A stretch of 49,661 nt of DNA from NCBI GenBank assembly GCA_030833445.1, contig JAURHD010000019.1, forward strand, positions 1 to 49,661. Reading direction: 5' to 3'. Shown piece after piece: positions 23,342 through 33,057 of the stretch. A model generated the notes under the pieces. It was not told the origin of the DNA. It worked only from the letters and a program-made list of their open reading frames with translations, and searched no databases. The DNA comes from Cephaloticoccus sp. (GTDB lineage Bacteria; Verrucomicrobiota; Verrucomicrobiia; Opitutales; Opitutaceae). A program made the translations under genes and the position numbers. The stretch's first letter is position 1; every line of letters starts with the position of its first letter.

Positions 23342-24471
23342 CTCACGGACTGGTGGTCCCACCAAGCGTATTCTGCCAACACGTCCTCGTCAGACTCCCG
23401 CGTTCGCTGTTCAGCCAAACCCGTCCCGCCCAGCAATCGGTGCACGGCCCACACCGCATGCACCCGGACCATGGCCAGATCATGCGCGGCGAGGGCAATT
23501 AACTCCGGCAGTAGATCCGCATCGTCCCCGTTACCAGCCACCACACAGGCATTGCGCAAGAGACCGGCCAATTTGAGCCGCTTGATCGGCGTGCGGCGGA
23601 AAATCTCGGTAAAACGTTCGGGTGTCAGGGCAAGTAATCCACGCAATGGAATTGCCGGCAGATCATCCCGCACACTTAACAGCAGTTGCCGGCCAACTTG
23701 GGCGAACCGGTTCCACGGGCAAACCTCGAGACAAATGTCACAGCCGTAAATATGGCGGCCGATCCCGGGCCGGAGTTCCCGTGGGATGATGCCCTTGTTC
23801 TCGATCGTCTGATAGGAAATGCATCGACGGGCATCCACCACTCCGGGCGCCGCAAACGCATCCGTCGGACAAGCATCCAAACAACGCGTGCATTTGCCGC
23901 AGAGCAAACCGACATCGGCAAATCCAGTCTGCTGTTGGCGAACCGGCGGATCGGGTTCGAGCTCAACCGTGGTCAGGATCGAAGCCAAAAAGAGCCAGTT
24001 GCCGTGCCGACGGGAAATCAGCATCGCATTCTTCCCCACAAAACCCAGGCCAGCCTTGGCCGCCCACCCGCGTTCAATCACCGGACCGGTATCCACGTAA
24101 TAGCGGTAATCGGTTGAACTCACGCCAAAGACCTCCTCGATCACCCGCCCCGCCGCCGCCAGTGCGGGTTTGATCGTGTCGTGGTAGTCTTCATACAACG
24201 CATAGCGGGCCCACTGCGCGCCGGGCTGAGCTACTTCGCCCGGCCAGTAATTGACTCCCAACATGATAATCGAGCGTGCACCGGCCAAAACCAAATCGGG
24301 CTGCAAGCGCTTGGTGACCGAACGCTCCATCCAGTTCATGTCGGCATGCATTCCAGCGTCCAACCAAGCTGACAATTTGTCCCCGGCCAAGGCATGCAAC
24401 GAGGCCATGCGCACCTCGTCGAAACCCAGTTCCGCCAAACGGGTCCGTAGAATTTGCTGACGTGAATCCAT
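23338..24471 (-). CDS. queG: Epoxyqueuosine reductase
   Basis: This cobalamin-dependent iron-sulfur enzyme makes the last step of queuosine, reducing epoxyqueuosine in tRNA wobble position 34. YYVDTGPVIERGWAAKAG holds the catalytic Asp region. Two ferredoxin-type [4Fe-4S] sites follow (CGKCTRCLDACP and, after CISYQTIENKG, CDICLEVCPWN). A HEAT-like C-terminal region ends the protein. I place the start at ATG 24471 (377 residues), four bases after the aroK stop; an ATG at 24504 would overlap aroK. It is downstream of aroK in one operon and shares CTAG with the convergent thioesterase stop. Other queuosine genes are not in this window. Confidence 0.95.
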   Translation of the reverse strand: MDSRQQILRTRLAELGFDEVRMASLHALAGDKLSAWLDAGMHADMNWMERSVTKRLQPDLVLAGARSIIMLGVNYWPGEVAQPGAQWARYALYEDYHDTIKPALAAAGRVIEEVFGVSSTDYRYYVDTGPVIERGWAAKAGLGFVGKNAMLISRRHGNWLFLASILTTVELEPDPPVRQQQTGFADVGLLCGKCTRCLDACPTDAFAAPGVVDARRCISYQTIENKGIIPRELRPGIGRHIYGCDICLEVCPWNRFAQVGRQLLLSVRDDLPAIPLRGLLALTPERFTEIFRRTPIKRLKLAGLLRNACVVAGNGDDADLLPELIALAAHDLAMVRVHAVWAVHRLLGGTGLAEQRTRESDEDVLAEYAWWDHQSVS

Positions 24472-24475
24472 CCGT

Positions 24476-25030
24476 TCAAACGGACGACCGGTGCACCCGG
24501 GCAAAATCCGCCGCTTCCCGCCGCCATGTCCGCAACACGTGTGCGACGATGTCGTTCAACGGCCTTGCATCGGTCAGGATTAAACTGCCCGCCCGTCGGT
24601 AAACGGGTTCGCGTTCCGCATACAGTTCGCGGATGCGCGCCATCGGATCGTCCACTTCAAGCAGGGGCCGATTGCGATGCCGTTGGGTGCGCTCCAACAC
24701 CGTTTCCAAGGAGGCATGCAGACAGATCACCACCCCCTTGCTGCGCAACTGCTCAAGCATGCCGGGTTGGACCACGAGTCCACCGCCGCAAGCGATGACC
24801 GTGCGCTCAGCCGGGTGGCCGTTTTCAATAAACGCCCGTTCCATCCCGCGGAAAGCGGCTTCACCCTCCGCCGCAAATATCTCCGCGATACTCCGGCCCT
24901 GCAGGTGTTCGATTTCATGATCACTATCGATTTGTTTAAATCCAATCCGCCGTGCCACGAGCCGCCCCACGGTGCTTTTACCGGTGCCCATGAATCCCAC
25001 CAAATAAAGGTTAACGTCCGCTGCGTTCAT
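24476..25030 (-). CDS. aroK: Shikimate kinase
   Basis: From ATG 25030 the protein has 184 residues, normal for AroK. It phosphorylates shikimate with ATP in aromatic amino-acid synthesis. Walker A is GFMGTGKST (12-20), the shikimate-binding DSD is at 35-37, and FRGME and ACGGGLV supply further substrate contacts; the lid Arg lies in RNRPLL. A longer frame opening at 25096 adds residues foreign to the family. It is transcribed ahead of queG and divergently from the threonine aldolase gene, with a 92-base gap. Confidence 0.93.
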   Translation of the reverse strand: MNAADVNLYLVGFMGTGKSTVGRLVARRIGFKQIDSDHEIEHLQGRSIAEIFAAEGEAAFRGMERAFIENGHPAERTVIACGGGLVVQPGMLEQLRSKGVVICLHASLETVLERTQRHRNRPLLEVDDPMARIRELYAEREPVYRRAGSLILTDARPLNDIVAHVLRTWRREAADFARVHRSSV

Positions 25031-25122
25031 CTGTGCGCCAAGGCAACGGGCAAGGCCGCCGCTTGCCAAACACGAAAACACCTTGGCCTCCGCCAAGGAT
25101 TAGGACTGGATGCCATTCGCGC

Positions 25123-26163
25123 ATGAATTACACCTTCGCCAGCGATAATACGGCCGGCATCTGCCCCGAGGCATTTGCCGCCCTTGCCGAAGCAAACCCC
25201 GGCCATGTTCCCAGCTACGGCGACGACAATTGGACCACCCGCGCCCGGGCTGCGATCCAAGAGCTTTTTGACCATGAGTGCAGCGTGCATTTCGCCTTCA
25301 ACGGCACCATGGCCAATGCCCTCGCACTGAGCGCTACGTGCCGCAGTTTCCAGAGTGTGTTTTGCCATGAACACGCGCACATCCATGTCGACGAATGCGG
25401 CGCACCGGAGCACTTCACCGGCGGCTCGAAGCTCATCGGCCTGCCCGGCAATGACGCCAAACTAACCCCCGACTCCTTGGAAGAAGCCACGCACCGTGGG
25501 CATGGCGTGCATTTCCATCAACCCGGCGCAGTCTCACTCACGCAGGCCACCGAGCTCGGCACGGTTTACTCCGCGGCCGAGGTGGCCGCGATCGCAGAGG
25601 TCGCGCGGCGCCACGGTATGGCAGTGCACATGGACGGCGCCCGGTTTGCCAATGCCGCAGCCACGCTGGCCACCCGCAATGGCGCGACCCCAGCGGACTT
25701 TACCTGGCGGGCCGGCGTGGATGTGCTGTCCTTCGGCGGCACGAAAAACGGCATGCTCACCACTGAGGCCGTCGTCATCTTTAACCCCGAGATCGCCACG
25801 AATTTCGCCTACCGGGTGAAGCAGTTCGGCCAGCTCGCCTCGAAGCAACGTTTCGCCACCGCCCAATGGGTTGCCATGCTTCAAGACGGTGTTTGGTTGC
25901 GTCATGCCCGGCATGCCAACGCCATGGCGCAGAAGCTCGGTCAGGGATTGGCCGCCCTGCAGGGCTGTGCGTTGGCCCACCCAACCGAAGCCAATGGGGT
26001 CTTCGCGCGCCTGCCCATAGATCTCGTCACCGGACTGGAGGCACGCGGCTGGCAATTTTACCCGTTCGGCGACACTGGCACTTACCGATTCATGTGTGGC
26101 TGGGACACCCCGGCCTCGGCCGTCGATGCTTTGATTGCCGACGCCCAAGCCATCGCGGTCTGA
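25123..26163 (+). CDS. ltaE: Threonine aldolase (low-specificity L-threonine aldolase type)
   Basis: A 346-residue PLP-dependent fold type I enzyme cleaving L-threonine or allo-threonine to glycine and acetaldehyde. The family opening FASDNTAGICPEAF is present, the PLP-ring contact is in VHMDGARFANA (D171) and the Schiff-base lysine is K208 in SFGGTKNG. ATG 25123 is chosen since the family starts here; the frame upstream overlaps the aroK start region. Together with glyA elsewhere in the window it can supply glycine. A strong hairpin terminator follows seven bases after the stop. Confidence 0.9.
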   Translation: MNYTFASDNTAGICPEAFAALAEANPGHVPSYGDDNWTTRARAAIQELFDHECSVHFAFNGTMANALALSATCRSFQSVFCHEHAHIHVDECGAPEHFTGGSKLIGLPGNDAKLTPDSLEEATHRGHGVHFHQPGAVSLTQATELGTVYSAAEVAAIAEVARRHGMAVHMDGARFANAAATLATRNGATPADFTWRAGVDVLSFGGTKNGMLTTEAVVIFNPEIATNFAYRVKQFGQLASKQRFATAQWVAMLQDGVWLRHARHANAMAQKLGQGLAALQGCALAHPTEANGVFARLPIDLVTGLEARGWQFYPFGDTGTYRFMCGWDTPASAVDALIADAQAIAV

Positions 26164-26169
26164 CAATAA

Positions 26170-26200
26170 AAAACCTCCGGGCGAAAAGCCCGGAGGTTTT
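26170..26200. terminator. Bidirectional intrinsic terminator
   Basis: AAAACCTCCGGGC at 26170-26182 pairs perfectly with GCCCGGAGGTTTT at 26188-26200 (13 bp) over a GAAAA loop. A-rich and T-rich flanks allow termination in both directions. It sits between the convergent threonine aldolase and FKBP genes. Confidence 0.92.
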
Positions 26201-26218
26201 GCAATGGGTTACGGCCGA

Positions 26219-27007
26219 TTACTTGGCGCCAGTCGGCGATGGGGTTGGCGCAATATTCAGCACCTCGATCTCGAAGATCAAGGAAGACGCCGGTGGGATG
26301 CCACCCGAGCCTTCGTCGCCATAGGCCAACTGCGGCGGGATGTAGAGTTTGATTTTACCGCCCTTGTTGATCTTTTGCATGCCCTCAGCCCAGCCGGGGA
26401 TGGCTTCGTCCACCGCAATCACGAGTGGCTCACCGTGTTGCTCGGAGCTGTCGAAGACCTGACCGTTGAGCAGCATGCCGGTGTAGTTGATCGTCACGGT
26501 ATCATCCGTGGTCACATTCGGACCGGTGCCGGGGCTAACGATCTCGTAACACAGACCGGAAGGAAGCGAAATGATGCCAGGACGTTTCTTCAGTGAACTG
26601 AAGAAGGTAACGGCAGCCTCTAGATTGCGCGCCTTGGCGCGTTCCATGGCGGCTGCCTGCCGCTCACCAATGAACTCATCCATCGCAGGACCGACCTTGC
26701 TCAAATCGTGCGGGGGCTCCTTGCCGGCGGCGGCCAGCGAAACGCCACGCGCAAAGGCCTCGATCTGCTGTGGCGTAAATTGCAATTCGGCCACGCCAAG
26801 GCGGGCCATCATGAACCAGCCGAAAGTCTCCAGCATTTCGGTATCGGTATACGTGGGTGCGGTCGGGGTCGGGGCCGGCGCAGTTGTCGCTGCCGGAGTT
26901 TGGGCCGCGGCTTCCGCCGGGACGTTCAATTTGACTTCCTGCGCGAGCAGGACGGTCGAAACGGCCAAGCAAAGAATGCCGGCCTTGAGGGGAATCATGG
27001 GTTTCAT
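26219..27007 (-). CDS. Exported FKBP-type peptidyl-prolyl cis-trans isomerase
   Basis: 262 residues. An N-terminal signal peptide (MIPLKAGILCLAVSTVLLAQ, cleaved near residue 23) is followed by an Ala/Pro/Thr linker, a helical FKBP_N-like dimerisation region (about 55-150) and a C-terminal FKBP domain (about 160-257). The latter has the usual VTINYTGMLLNGQVFDSS, VIPGWAEGMQ and IPPQLAYGDEG segments. It catalyses prolyl isomerisation and chaperones proteins in the periplasm, as FkpA and Mip do. ATG 26998 is a possible alternative start. It converges with the threonine aldolase over a shared terminator. Confidence 0.93.
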   Translation of the reverse strand: MKPMIPLKAGILCLAVSTVLLAQEVKLNVPAEAAAQTPAATTAPAPTPTAPTYTDTEMLETFGWFMMARLGVAELQFTPQQIEAFARGVSLAAAGKEPPHDLSKVGPAMDEFIGERQAAAMERAKARNLEAAVTFFSSLKKRPGIISLPSGLCYEIVSPGTGPNVTTDDTVTINYTGMLLNGQVFDSSEQHGEPLVIAVDEAIPGWAEGMQKINKGGKIKLYIPPQLAYGDEGSGGIPPASSLIFEIEVLNIAPTPSPTGAK

Positions 27008-27149
27008 ACGTGGAGTTGGAAGGGGATTTGGAAACGTAGCGGCAGGATTTGTGCCGCAAAGTTTTTGGATGTGCCACCGCGGACGTTCAAATGCAATCCA
27101 TTAGTCCCCACTTGTATCAGCTGGGGTTTGCGGCATCGTGTCACCAAGT

Positions 27150-29060
27150 ATGAACCCCGACCAATTTTGGACCAGTCAGGACGGTCAGATCCTCAAGATT
27201 AAAAACAAGGACAAGCAGACCTTGGCGCTCGCCTTGGCTTTCTGGCCGCGCAACCCGACTGAATTTGAGTTTCTAAAGTCCAATCTGGCGGACTTGAAAT
27301 TTACCGAACGCAGCTCCCTCGCCCGGATTGGCATAGAGATGCTGCGGAAAGGCCGCCCCAAACTGGACGGCAACCGGGTGGTAATGGAGGTAGAGGCTTC
27401 GATCTACGATCAAAGCTTTCCCAACACCCCCTACTGGAAGAAGTTGTTACGGTTGGGCACCCCGGTTGGTCGCCTGTTCTTCGCCCCCGCTGAGGCCAAG
27501 CTCTCGAGCACGGAAATCTGGGACGCGATCAAGGCCAACGCCATCAAGCTGCCCAATACCATTTCCATCGATTCGAGCGGCCGGGTCTTTTTCACTCCGC
27601 ACGCCGTCAGCTACACCCTTAACCCACGCCTGCAAGAGCTCAACTTCGAGCACATTGTCAGCGGATATGCGGGTCGGTCGTTCCTGGACAAGGTGCAGGT
27701 TCGCCACGATGCAGCCCCGCTGACTATTCCAGCCAAGTCGGGCATCCTCACCAGTTGCTCCATGTATCTCAGGGAACACTATGTGGTGCTTAATCCCGGT
27801 GAAGGAAATTTCGGCCTGCATACCAGCGCCGTCCTGCTGGATCCGGTGAAAACTTTTGGCACCAATATCATGCTGGAAATCTATAACACCGGCGAACATC
27901 CGGTGGTGAACCCGATGGTTTCCGTCGAGGTTTTCCGGGCCCCACCCTACACCGACCCCGAGGCCAAGACCCTCACTAAAAAACGGCAACGGCTCCTCGG
28001 CACAGCGGCCAATCTATTCAAATGCCTCGATGAGTTCCCAGCGGCAAAAACCGGCGCCCCATCACCCAAGACTAAAATTGTGGTGCGTGGTCAGAGCGCC
28101 ACGATGGAAAATCGCACGGTATTTGTCCGCGCCAATGATGAGGAATTGCGCAAGTTGCTGAAAGGCGACGCCTGCCCGGTCGGGAGTCATACGATGATCC
28201 AAGCCCTCGATGCCGGTCCGGCCGACGCGGACGCTCTGGTCGTCGATTTTTTTCCGGATCTGCTCGAACACATGGAGCTGATTACGCGGCTGGGTGACAT
28301 GAAGCTCAAGCGGATCATCTTTCGCCGGGCCTCGCGCACCCATGGCTACTTTCTCTCCAGCAATGCCCATGCGCGGCTCGACACCTTTTACTCCATTGGG
28401 GTGAAGGTTTATTGGTATGACGAACTGACCAAGGATCTCTATCTCCACTCCTACAAACGCGATCATGGGTTCTTTGTCCGAGAAGAAATGGCGCGCAAAT
28501 TCCAAGAGAGCACCATCCTCGCCTTCTATGGATCGGCGGTCGGGCTCAACCAAGCCGACACGGACCGCATCTCTTCACTCGTGGACAAGCTCACCGGTTT
28601 TCTGGGCGGCAATCTCGGCGTGCTCACCGGCGGCGGGGGCGGCGTCATGCGTCTCGCCACCGATCAGGCCCGGGACAAGGGCGCCCTTACCGGCGCATGC
28701 TTTTTAGAACTCGAAGCGCAACCGCCGGAACTCGGCGTGGATTTCTTCAACACCTTTCAGGAAAACTCCCGGCACTTCCGGCAAAAATGGTTCGAGGCGG
28801 CCGACTTTTGCATATTCAACGTCGGTGGGGTTGGCACGTTGGAGGAAATCGGCATCGAGCTCTGCAACCTCAAGCTCGGCATTCGCCCACGCGTGCCCTA
28901 CGTGTTTTTCAACGCCAAGTTCTGGGGCCCGTTGCGCCGGCAAGTCGAAGCCATGATCGCCGACAAACGCGCCCCGGCCTGGATGGCGGACTATATCCTC
29001 TTCACTGACGATCCCGATGAAGTCGTCAGCTTTTACCGCAGCAAGCTGCAGGTGTTATAA
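27150..29060 (+). CDS. Large LOG-family protein with an unknown N-terminal region
   Basis: 636 residues from ATG 27150 (a GTG four codons earlier is possible). The C-terminal ~190 residues are a LOG/TIGR00730 Rossmann domain: AFYGSAVG, LTGGGGGVMRLATDQARDKG and NVGGVGTLEEIGIEL. The usual PGGxGTxxE has Val in place of Pro. Characterised LOG enzymes cleave cytokinin or other nucleoside monophosphates. The first ~440 residues match no family I recognise and include LVVDFFPDLLEHMELITRLGD, perhaps a second Rossmann-like unit. The gene stands alone upstream of purD, with a 140-base gap. The biological role is unknown. Confidence 0.8.
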   Translation: MNPDQFWTSQDGQILKIKNKDKQTLALALAFWPRNPTEFEFLKSNLADLKFTERSSLARIGIEMLRKGRPKLDGNRVVMEVEASIYDQSFPNTPYWKKLLRLGTPVGRLFFAPAEAKLSSTEIWDAIKANAIKLPNTISIDSSGRVFFTPHAVSYTLNPRLQELNFEHIVSGYAGRSFLDKVQVRHDAAPLTIPAKSGILTSCSMYLREHYVVLNPGEGNFGLHTSAVLLDPVKTFGTNIMLEIYNTGEHPVVNPMVSVEVFRAPPYTDPEAKTLTKKRQRLLGTAANLFKCLDEFPAAKTGAPSPKTKIVVRGQSATMENRTVFVRANDEELRKLLKGDACPVGSHTMIQALDAGPADADALVVDFFPDLLEHMELITRLGDMKLKRIIFRRASRTHGYFLSSNAHARLDTFYSIGVKVYWYDELTKDLYLHSYKRDHGFFVREEMARKFQESTILAFYGSAVGLNQADTDRISSLVDKLTGFLGGNLGVLTGGGGGVMRLATDQARDKGALTGACFLELEAQPPELGVDFFNTFQENSRHFRQKWFEAADFCIFNVGGVGTLEEIGIELCNLKLGIRPRVPYVFFNAKFWGPLRRQVEAMIADKRAPAWMADYILFTDDPDEVVSFYRSKLQVL

Positions 29061-29200
29061 ACACCGCCCATTCTCAGGATCACTATTTATCATCGAGGAA
29101 GATACACTGGGGGGGGTAAGGTGAATTTTTTGACCAGCCGCTGACATGGATTAACCAATGGCGACTTTACGCGGCGCATATCTGTCTTCATCAGTTCACT

Positions 29201-30484
29201 GTGGCCAAGATTCTTCCAACTTCCGTTCTCGTAGTCGGTGCAGGTGGGCGTGAGCACGCTCTCGTCCGCGCATTGCTCGCGTCTCCCGCCAAGCCGCGCA
29301 TAATTTGTGCTCCGGGCAACGCCGGCATCGCGGACGATGCCAAATGCTTTCCCGTGGCCGCGGACGATATCACCGGACTCGTCGCCCTCGCCAAATCTGA
29401 ACAGGTTGAATTCGTTGTCGTGGGTCCCGAAGTGCCGCTGGCATTGGGCCTGTCCGACCAACTCATCGCCGCGGGTTTTCCGGTCTACGGCCCCACGGCC
29501 GACGGAGCGCGACTTGAGGCCTCGAAGATTTTCACGAAGCAAATCCTGCTCAAATATAAAATTCCCACCGCCCCTGCCGGTATTTTTTCCGCCGTCGAAC
29601 CCGCGCTTGAATACCTGCGCCGTCGTGGCGCGCCGATTGTCATCAAGGCTGATGGCCTTGCGGCGGGCAAAGGCGTGACGGTAGCCCAAACGATCGCCGA
29701 AGCTGAAGCTGCAGTGCGCGACATGCTGGGCGGCAAATTCGGCGCCAGCAGCAGTGAAATCCTGGTGGAAGACTGCCTCATCGGTGAGGAAACCTCCATC
29801 CTCGTGGTGGTCTCCGGCCGCGACTACGTCATCCTCCCCACCTCGCAGGATCACAAGCGGATCGGTGATGGTGACACCGGCCCCAACACCGGAGGCATGG
29901 GCACCTACTCTCCCGCCGAAGTGGTGACACCGGAAATTTACCGCCGGATCGAAAACGAAATCGTCAAACCGTCCGTCGAAGCGATCGCGGCCGAGGGCAT
30001 CGAATTTTGCGGCACCCTGTTCATCGGCATCATGCTCACCCCCACCGGACCGAGCGTGATCGAATACAACACACGTTTCGGTGATCCAGAAACCCAAGTG
30101 GTGCTGCCCCGCCTGAAAACAGATTTGCTTACCCTGCTATGGGCGGCCGCGCAGAAGGACCTAAGTGGTTTCAAACTCGAGGTATCATCTGATTATGCAC
30201 TCTGCGTGGTTATGGCGGCAAAAGGTTACCCGGAAGCCTACCCCAAGGGCGATCTCATCACCCTGCCCACCCTACCGGTGAATGTCGCCGTGATCCACGC
30301 CGGCACTTCCCGCAATCAAGCGGGGGACCTCGTGACCAACGGTGGCCGGGTGCTGGGCGTAACCGCCCTCGGCAGCACGTTGGCCCAATCCGCCCATGAC
30401 GCATATGCCGTATGTGATGCGATTGAGTGCGCTTCAAAATACTTTCGGCGCGATATCGGGGCCCGGCAGCTCAACCGCCCATGA
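29201..30484 (+). CDS. purD: Phosphoribosylamine-glycine ligase
   Basis: 427 residues of GAR synthetase, the second step of de novo purine synthesis (phosphoribosylamine plus glycine plus ATP). It shows [17 protein letters not shown] at the N-terminus, the ATP-grasp core [14 protein letters not shown], and [20 protein letters not shown], with [18 protein letters not shown] near the end of the ATP-grasp domain. The start codon is GTG at 29201, which places the Rossmann strand correctly and has no nearby ATG. Its TGA overlaps the ATG of a secreted protein gene by four bases. Glycine for the reaction can come from GlyA, encoded nearby. Confidence 0.96.
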   Translation: MAKILPTSVLVVGAGGREHALVRALLASPAKPRIICAPGNAGIADDAKCFPVAADDITGLVALAKSEQVEFVVVGPEVPLALGLSDQLIAAGFPVYGPTADGARLEASKIFTKQILLKYKIPTAPAGIFSAVEPALEYLRRRGAPIVIKADGLAAGKGVTVAQTIAEAEAAVRDMLGGKFGASSSEILVEDCLIGEETSILVVVSGRDYVILPTSQDHKRIGDGDTGPNTGGMGTYSPAEVVTPEIYRRIENEIVKPSVEAIAAEGIEFCGTLFIGIMLTPTGPSVIEYNTRFGDPETQVVLPRLKTDLLTLLWAAAQKDLSGFKLEVSSDYALCVVMAAKGYPEAYPKGDLITLPTLPVNVAVIHAGTSRNQAGDLVTNGGRVLGVTALGSTLAQSAHDAYAVCDAIECASKYFRRDIGARQLNRP

Positions 30485-31131
30485 GACTTTTGTCGGTTTG
30501 TCTCCTGTGTTTAGTGGGGTTCGCCTGGTCGGCCCATGCCGCACCGTTGGTCCGGGATTTGGGCGATGACCTTACCTATCTGCGTATCGCAAAACTTCCG
30601 GAAGATCTGCCGACCACGAATCTAATGCGTCCGTGCGTGCTCGATCTGCGGTATGCCAAAGGCGGTGAATCAGCCGCTCTTGGACTGCGAATGAAACTTA
30701 AGGCAAGCGTCGGCCGCAACGGGCCAATCCTGGTGCTGTGCAATGCCGAAACGGACCTTGCCCTGCGACACGAGTTCGCCGGGTGGCGAGGCCTAACGGG
30801 AGTGTTAACCCTGGGAAGCGTAAGCAAGGAATATGCTCCGGATATCAGTATTCGCACCGATCCAGATGTGGAAAGGCACGCGTATGATGCCCTGCCGGTC
30901 ACATCCGACATCGCCACTTTGCTTTCAATTGTTTCCGCAAAAGTTCGCTACGATGAAGCCGCCATTACCGAGGCCAGAAGTCATGGACAAGAGCTCGAAG
31001 ATGAACCGCCCCCGGAATTAACCGATTCTGCAGATGCAGAAAAAAATCCCGGCCCTCTCATTGATCAGGCTTTGCTCCGCGCCACTCAGATCTATCACGC
31101 ATGGCGGATTTTGAAAACTCCACCGCGCTGA
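30481..31131 (+). CDS. Secreted protein of unknown function, coupled to purD
   Basis: From ATG 30481 the protein has 216 residues and opens with a signal peptide ([20 protein letters not shown], then APLVRDLG). The middle has [17 protein letters not shown] and [10 protein letters not shown], resembling a rhodanese-like or S41-like beta/alpha core, but no catalytic Cys or Ser motif is certain. The C-terminus is acidic and Pro-rich, then helical. The four-base ATGA overlap with purD suggests translational coupling, although the function need not be related. Its role is unknown. Confidence 0.7.
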   Translation: MRLLSVCLLCLVGFAWSAHAAPLVRDLGDDLTYLRIAKLPEDLPTTNLMRPCVLDLRYAKGGESAALGLRMKLKASVGRNGPILVLCNAETDLALRHEFAGWRGLTGVLTLGSVSKEYAPDISIRTDPDVERHAYDALPVTSDIATLLSIVSAKVRYDEAAITEARSHGQELEDEPPPELTDSADAEKNPGPLIDQALLRATQIYHAWRILKTPPR

Positions 31132-31182
31132 GGAGTCCGTCTTTGCATTTTACGCCAAAACGTATCCCATAGGAATTCAGCG

Positions 31183-31671
31183 ATGTCTGCACCTGGTTCC
31201 ATATTGATTGTCTGCACGGCCAATATCTGCCGCAGCCCGATGGGCGAAGGGCTGTTGCGCCATGCCTTGGCGGCAGAGCCGGAACCCCTGCGCTCCCTGA
31301 AAGTATTATCCGCCGGGGTGGCTGCCCGTGACGGGGAGCCGGTTTCGGAAAATTCGTTGATCGCCCTGAAAAAGGTCGGGATCAATATCGCCGATCATGC
31401 CAGCCAGGTCATTACGCAGGAAATGCTCGATGACGCCGTGCTCGTGCTTTGCATGACCGAGACCCATCGCGCCATGATCCAGATGCAGGCCGCCCCCGCC
31501 CCCAAGGAACTGCGGCTATTTCGCGAATTTATGCCCGTGTCCGCCGACAAAGAGGTCCCCGACCCCTTCGGCGGCCCGCTCAAGCTATACGAATTGTGCC
31601 GGGACGTATTGGTCGAAGCCATTCCCTCCATCATCGCCCACCTTAAGACACTGGTGCGGGTGAAAAGCTGA
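31183..31671 (+). CDS. Low-molecular-weight protein-tyrosine phosphatase family protein
   Basis: 162 residues with the CX5RS phosphate loop at C11 to S18 (VCTANICRSPMGEG) and the downstream acid loop VPDPFGGPL. In the arginine phosphatase YwlE the residue at position 15 is Thr, while tyrosine-type enzymes have Ile; this protein has Ile15, so a tyrosine-type activity is more likely. An AGGA lies about ten bases ahead of the ATG. It is 51 bases from the purD-coupled gene and 51 from glyA. Its protein substrates are unknown. Confidence 0.88.
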   Translation: MSAPGSILIVCTANICRSPMGEGLLRHALAAEPEPLRSLKVLSAGVAARDGEPVSENSLIALKKVGINIADHASQVITQEMLDDAVLVLCMTETHRAMIQMQAAPAPKELRLFREFMPVSADKEVPDPFGGPLKLYELCRDVLVEAIPSIIAHLKTLVRVKS

Positions 31672-31722
31672 GGAAAAACTTTGCCTCTTCGGGGGCTTTC
31701 CGCGTGATTGCACGGCATCACC

Positions 31723-32988
31723 ATGCTCACCGCCACGCCCCTCCAAACCCTCGATCCGGAAATCTACGCCGCCATCACGGCTGAGCTCGCCCGCCAGCAA
31801 AGCCATATCGAGTTGATCGCCTCGGAAAACTTCACCTACCCGGCCGTCATGGAGGCCCAGGGCAGTGTGCTGACCAACAAATACGCCGAGGGTTATCCGG
31901 GCAAACGCTGGTATGGTGGCTGTGAACAGGTGGACAAGGTCGAGCAGTTGGCCATCGATCGCGCCAAGCAACTATTTGGCGCCGATCACGCCAACGTGCA
32001 ACCGCACTCCGGATCCCAAGCCAATTTCGCAGTTTACACGGCAGTGCTCCAACCTGGGGATAAAATCCTCGGCATGAACCTGAGTCACGGCGGTCACCTC
32101 ACGCACGGCAACCCGGCTAATTTTTCCGGCAAGTTATACGAATTCGTGCAATACGGGGTGCGCGAGGATAGCGGCTTGATTGATTACGATGAACTGGCCG
32201 CGGTGGCCGAACGTGAGAAACCAAAAATGATCACGGTCGGCGCCAGTGCCTATTCCCGGATCATTGATTTCGCCCGCATGGGTGAAATTGCCAAGAGTGT
32301 CGGGGCCTATCTGTTTGCAGACATCGCGCACATTGCCGGCTTGGTCGCCTCGGGTCATCACCCAACCCCGGTGCCCCACGCCGACTTCGTGACCACCACC
32401 ACGCACAAGACCCTGCGTGGACCCCGCGGTGGATTGATTCTTTGCAAGGCCGAGCATGCCAAGGCCATCGATTCGGCGGTATTCCCCGGAGCCCAAGGCG
32501 GTCCGCTTGAACACGTCATCGCGGCCAAGGCCGTGTGTTTCGGCGAGTGCCTCAAGCCCGATTTCAAAACGTATTCCGGCCAGATCGTGAAGAATTCCCA
32601 AGCTCTCGCCGCCGCCATGATCGCGAAGGGCTACAAAATCATTTCCAACGGCACAGAGAACCATCTGATGCTGATCGACCTGCGGGCGAAATTCCCCGAG
32701 CTCACCGGCAAGGTCGCCCAAGCCACCCTCGATCTGGCCAATATCACCTGCAATAAAAACACGGTGCCATTCGAAACCCGATCACCCTTCCAAGCTTCCG
32801 GTATCCGTCTGGGCACCCCGGCGGTAACCACCCGCGGAATGCTCGAAAGCGACATGGCGGAAATCGCCTCTTGCATCGATGATGTGTTGAGTGCGGTCGG
32901 CACGCCGGAACAGGACAGCACCATCGCCCGCGTCAAAGCCCGGGTATTGACTCTGACCGGTCGTTTTCCCCTTCCATACAATCGTTGA
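31723..32988 (+). CDS. glyA: Serine hydroxymethyltransferase
   Basis: This PLP enzyme converts serine and tetrahydrofolate to glycine and 5,10-methylene-THF, the main one-carbon source for purines, thymidylate and methionine. From ATG 31723 the protein has 421 residues. Lys229 in [14 protein letters not shown] forms the Schiff base (the same number as in E. coli GlyA). [15 protein letters not shown] and VGASAYSR are present. A TTG at 31708 is a possible but less likely start. A perfect 21-base palindrome overlaps its stop codon. Confidence 0.97.
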   Translation: MLTATPLQTLDPEIYAAITAELARQQSHIELIASENFTYPAVMEAQGSVLTNKYAEGYPGKRWYGGCEQVDKVEQLAIDRAKQLFGADHANVQPHSGSQANFAVYTAVLQPGDKILGMNLSHGGHLTHGNPANFSGKLYEFVQYGVREDSGLIDYDELAAVAEREKPKMITVGASAYSRIIDFARMGEIAKSVGAYLFADIAHIAGLVASGHHPTPVPHADFVTTTTHKTLRGPRGGLILCKAEHAKAIDSAVFPGAQGGPLEHVIAAKAVCFGECLKPDFKTYSGQIVKNSQALAAAMIAKGYKIISNGTENHLMLIDLRAKFPELTGKVAQATLDLANITCNKNTVPFETRSPFQASGIRLGTPAVTTRGMLESDMAEIASCIDDVLSAVGTPEQDSTIARVKARVLTLTGRFPLPYNR

Positions 32989-33002
32989 TTTAAAATCAAC
33001 GA
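32982..33002. repeat. Perfect 21-base palindrome overlapping the glyA stop
   Basis: TCGTTGATTT at 32982-32991 and AAATCAACGA at 32993-33002 are exact inverted repeats around a single A, and the TGA stop lies inside the left arm. There is no T run downstream, so it is a poor terminator. It could be a weak hairpin or an operator for the following histidine kinase gene. Confidence 0.5.
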
Positions 33003-33057
33003 CCAAGCGGGTTTAAGGGTCTTGCGATCAGACTGGTAGCAGCCAGCATCTGCACGC

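Noticed and set aside
27039-27068. A hairpin (GCGGCA...TGCCGC) followed by a T run as a plus-strand terminator
   Set aside because: There is no plus-strand gene ahead of it; it lies in the 5' leader of the minus-strand FKBP gene and the stem is only six pairs.
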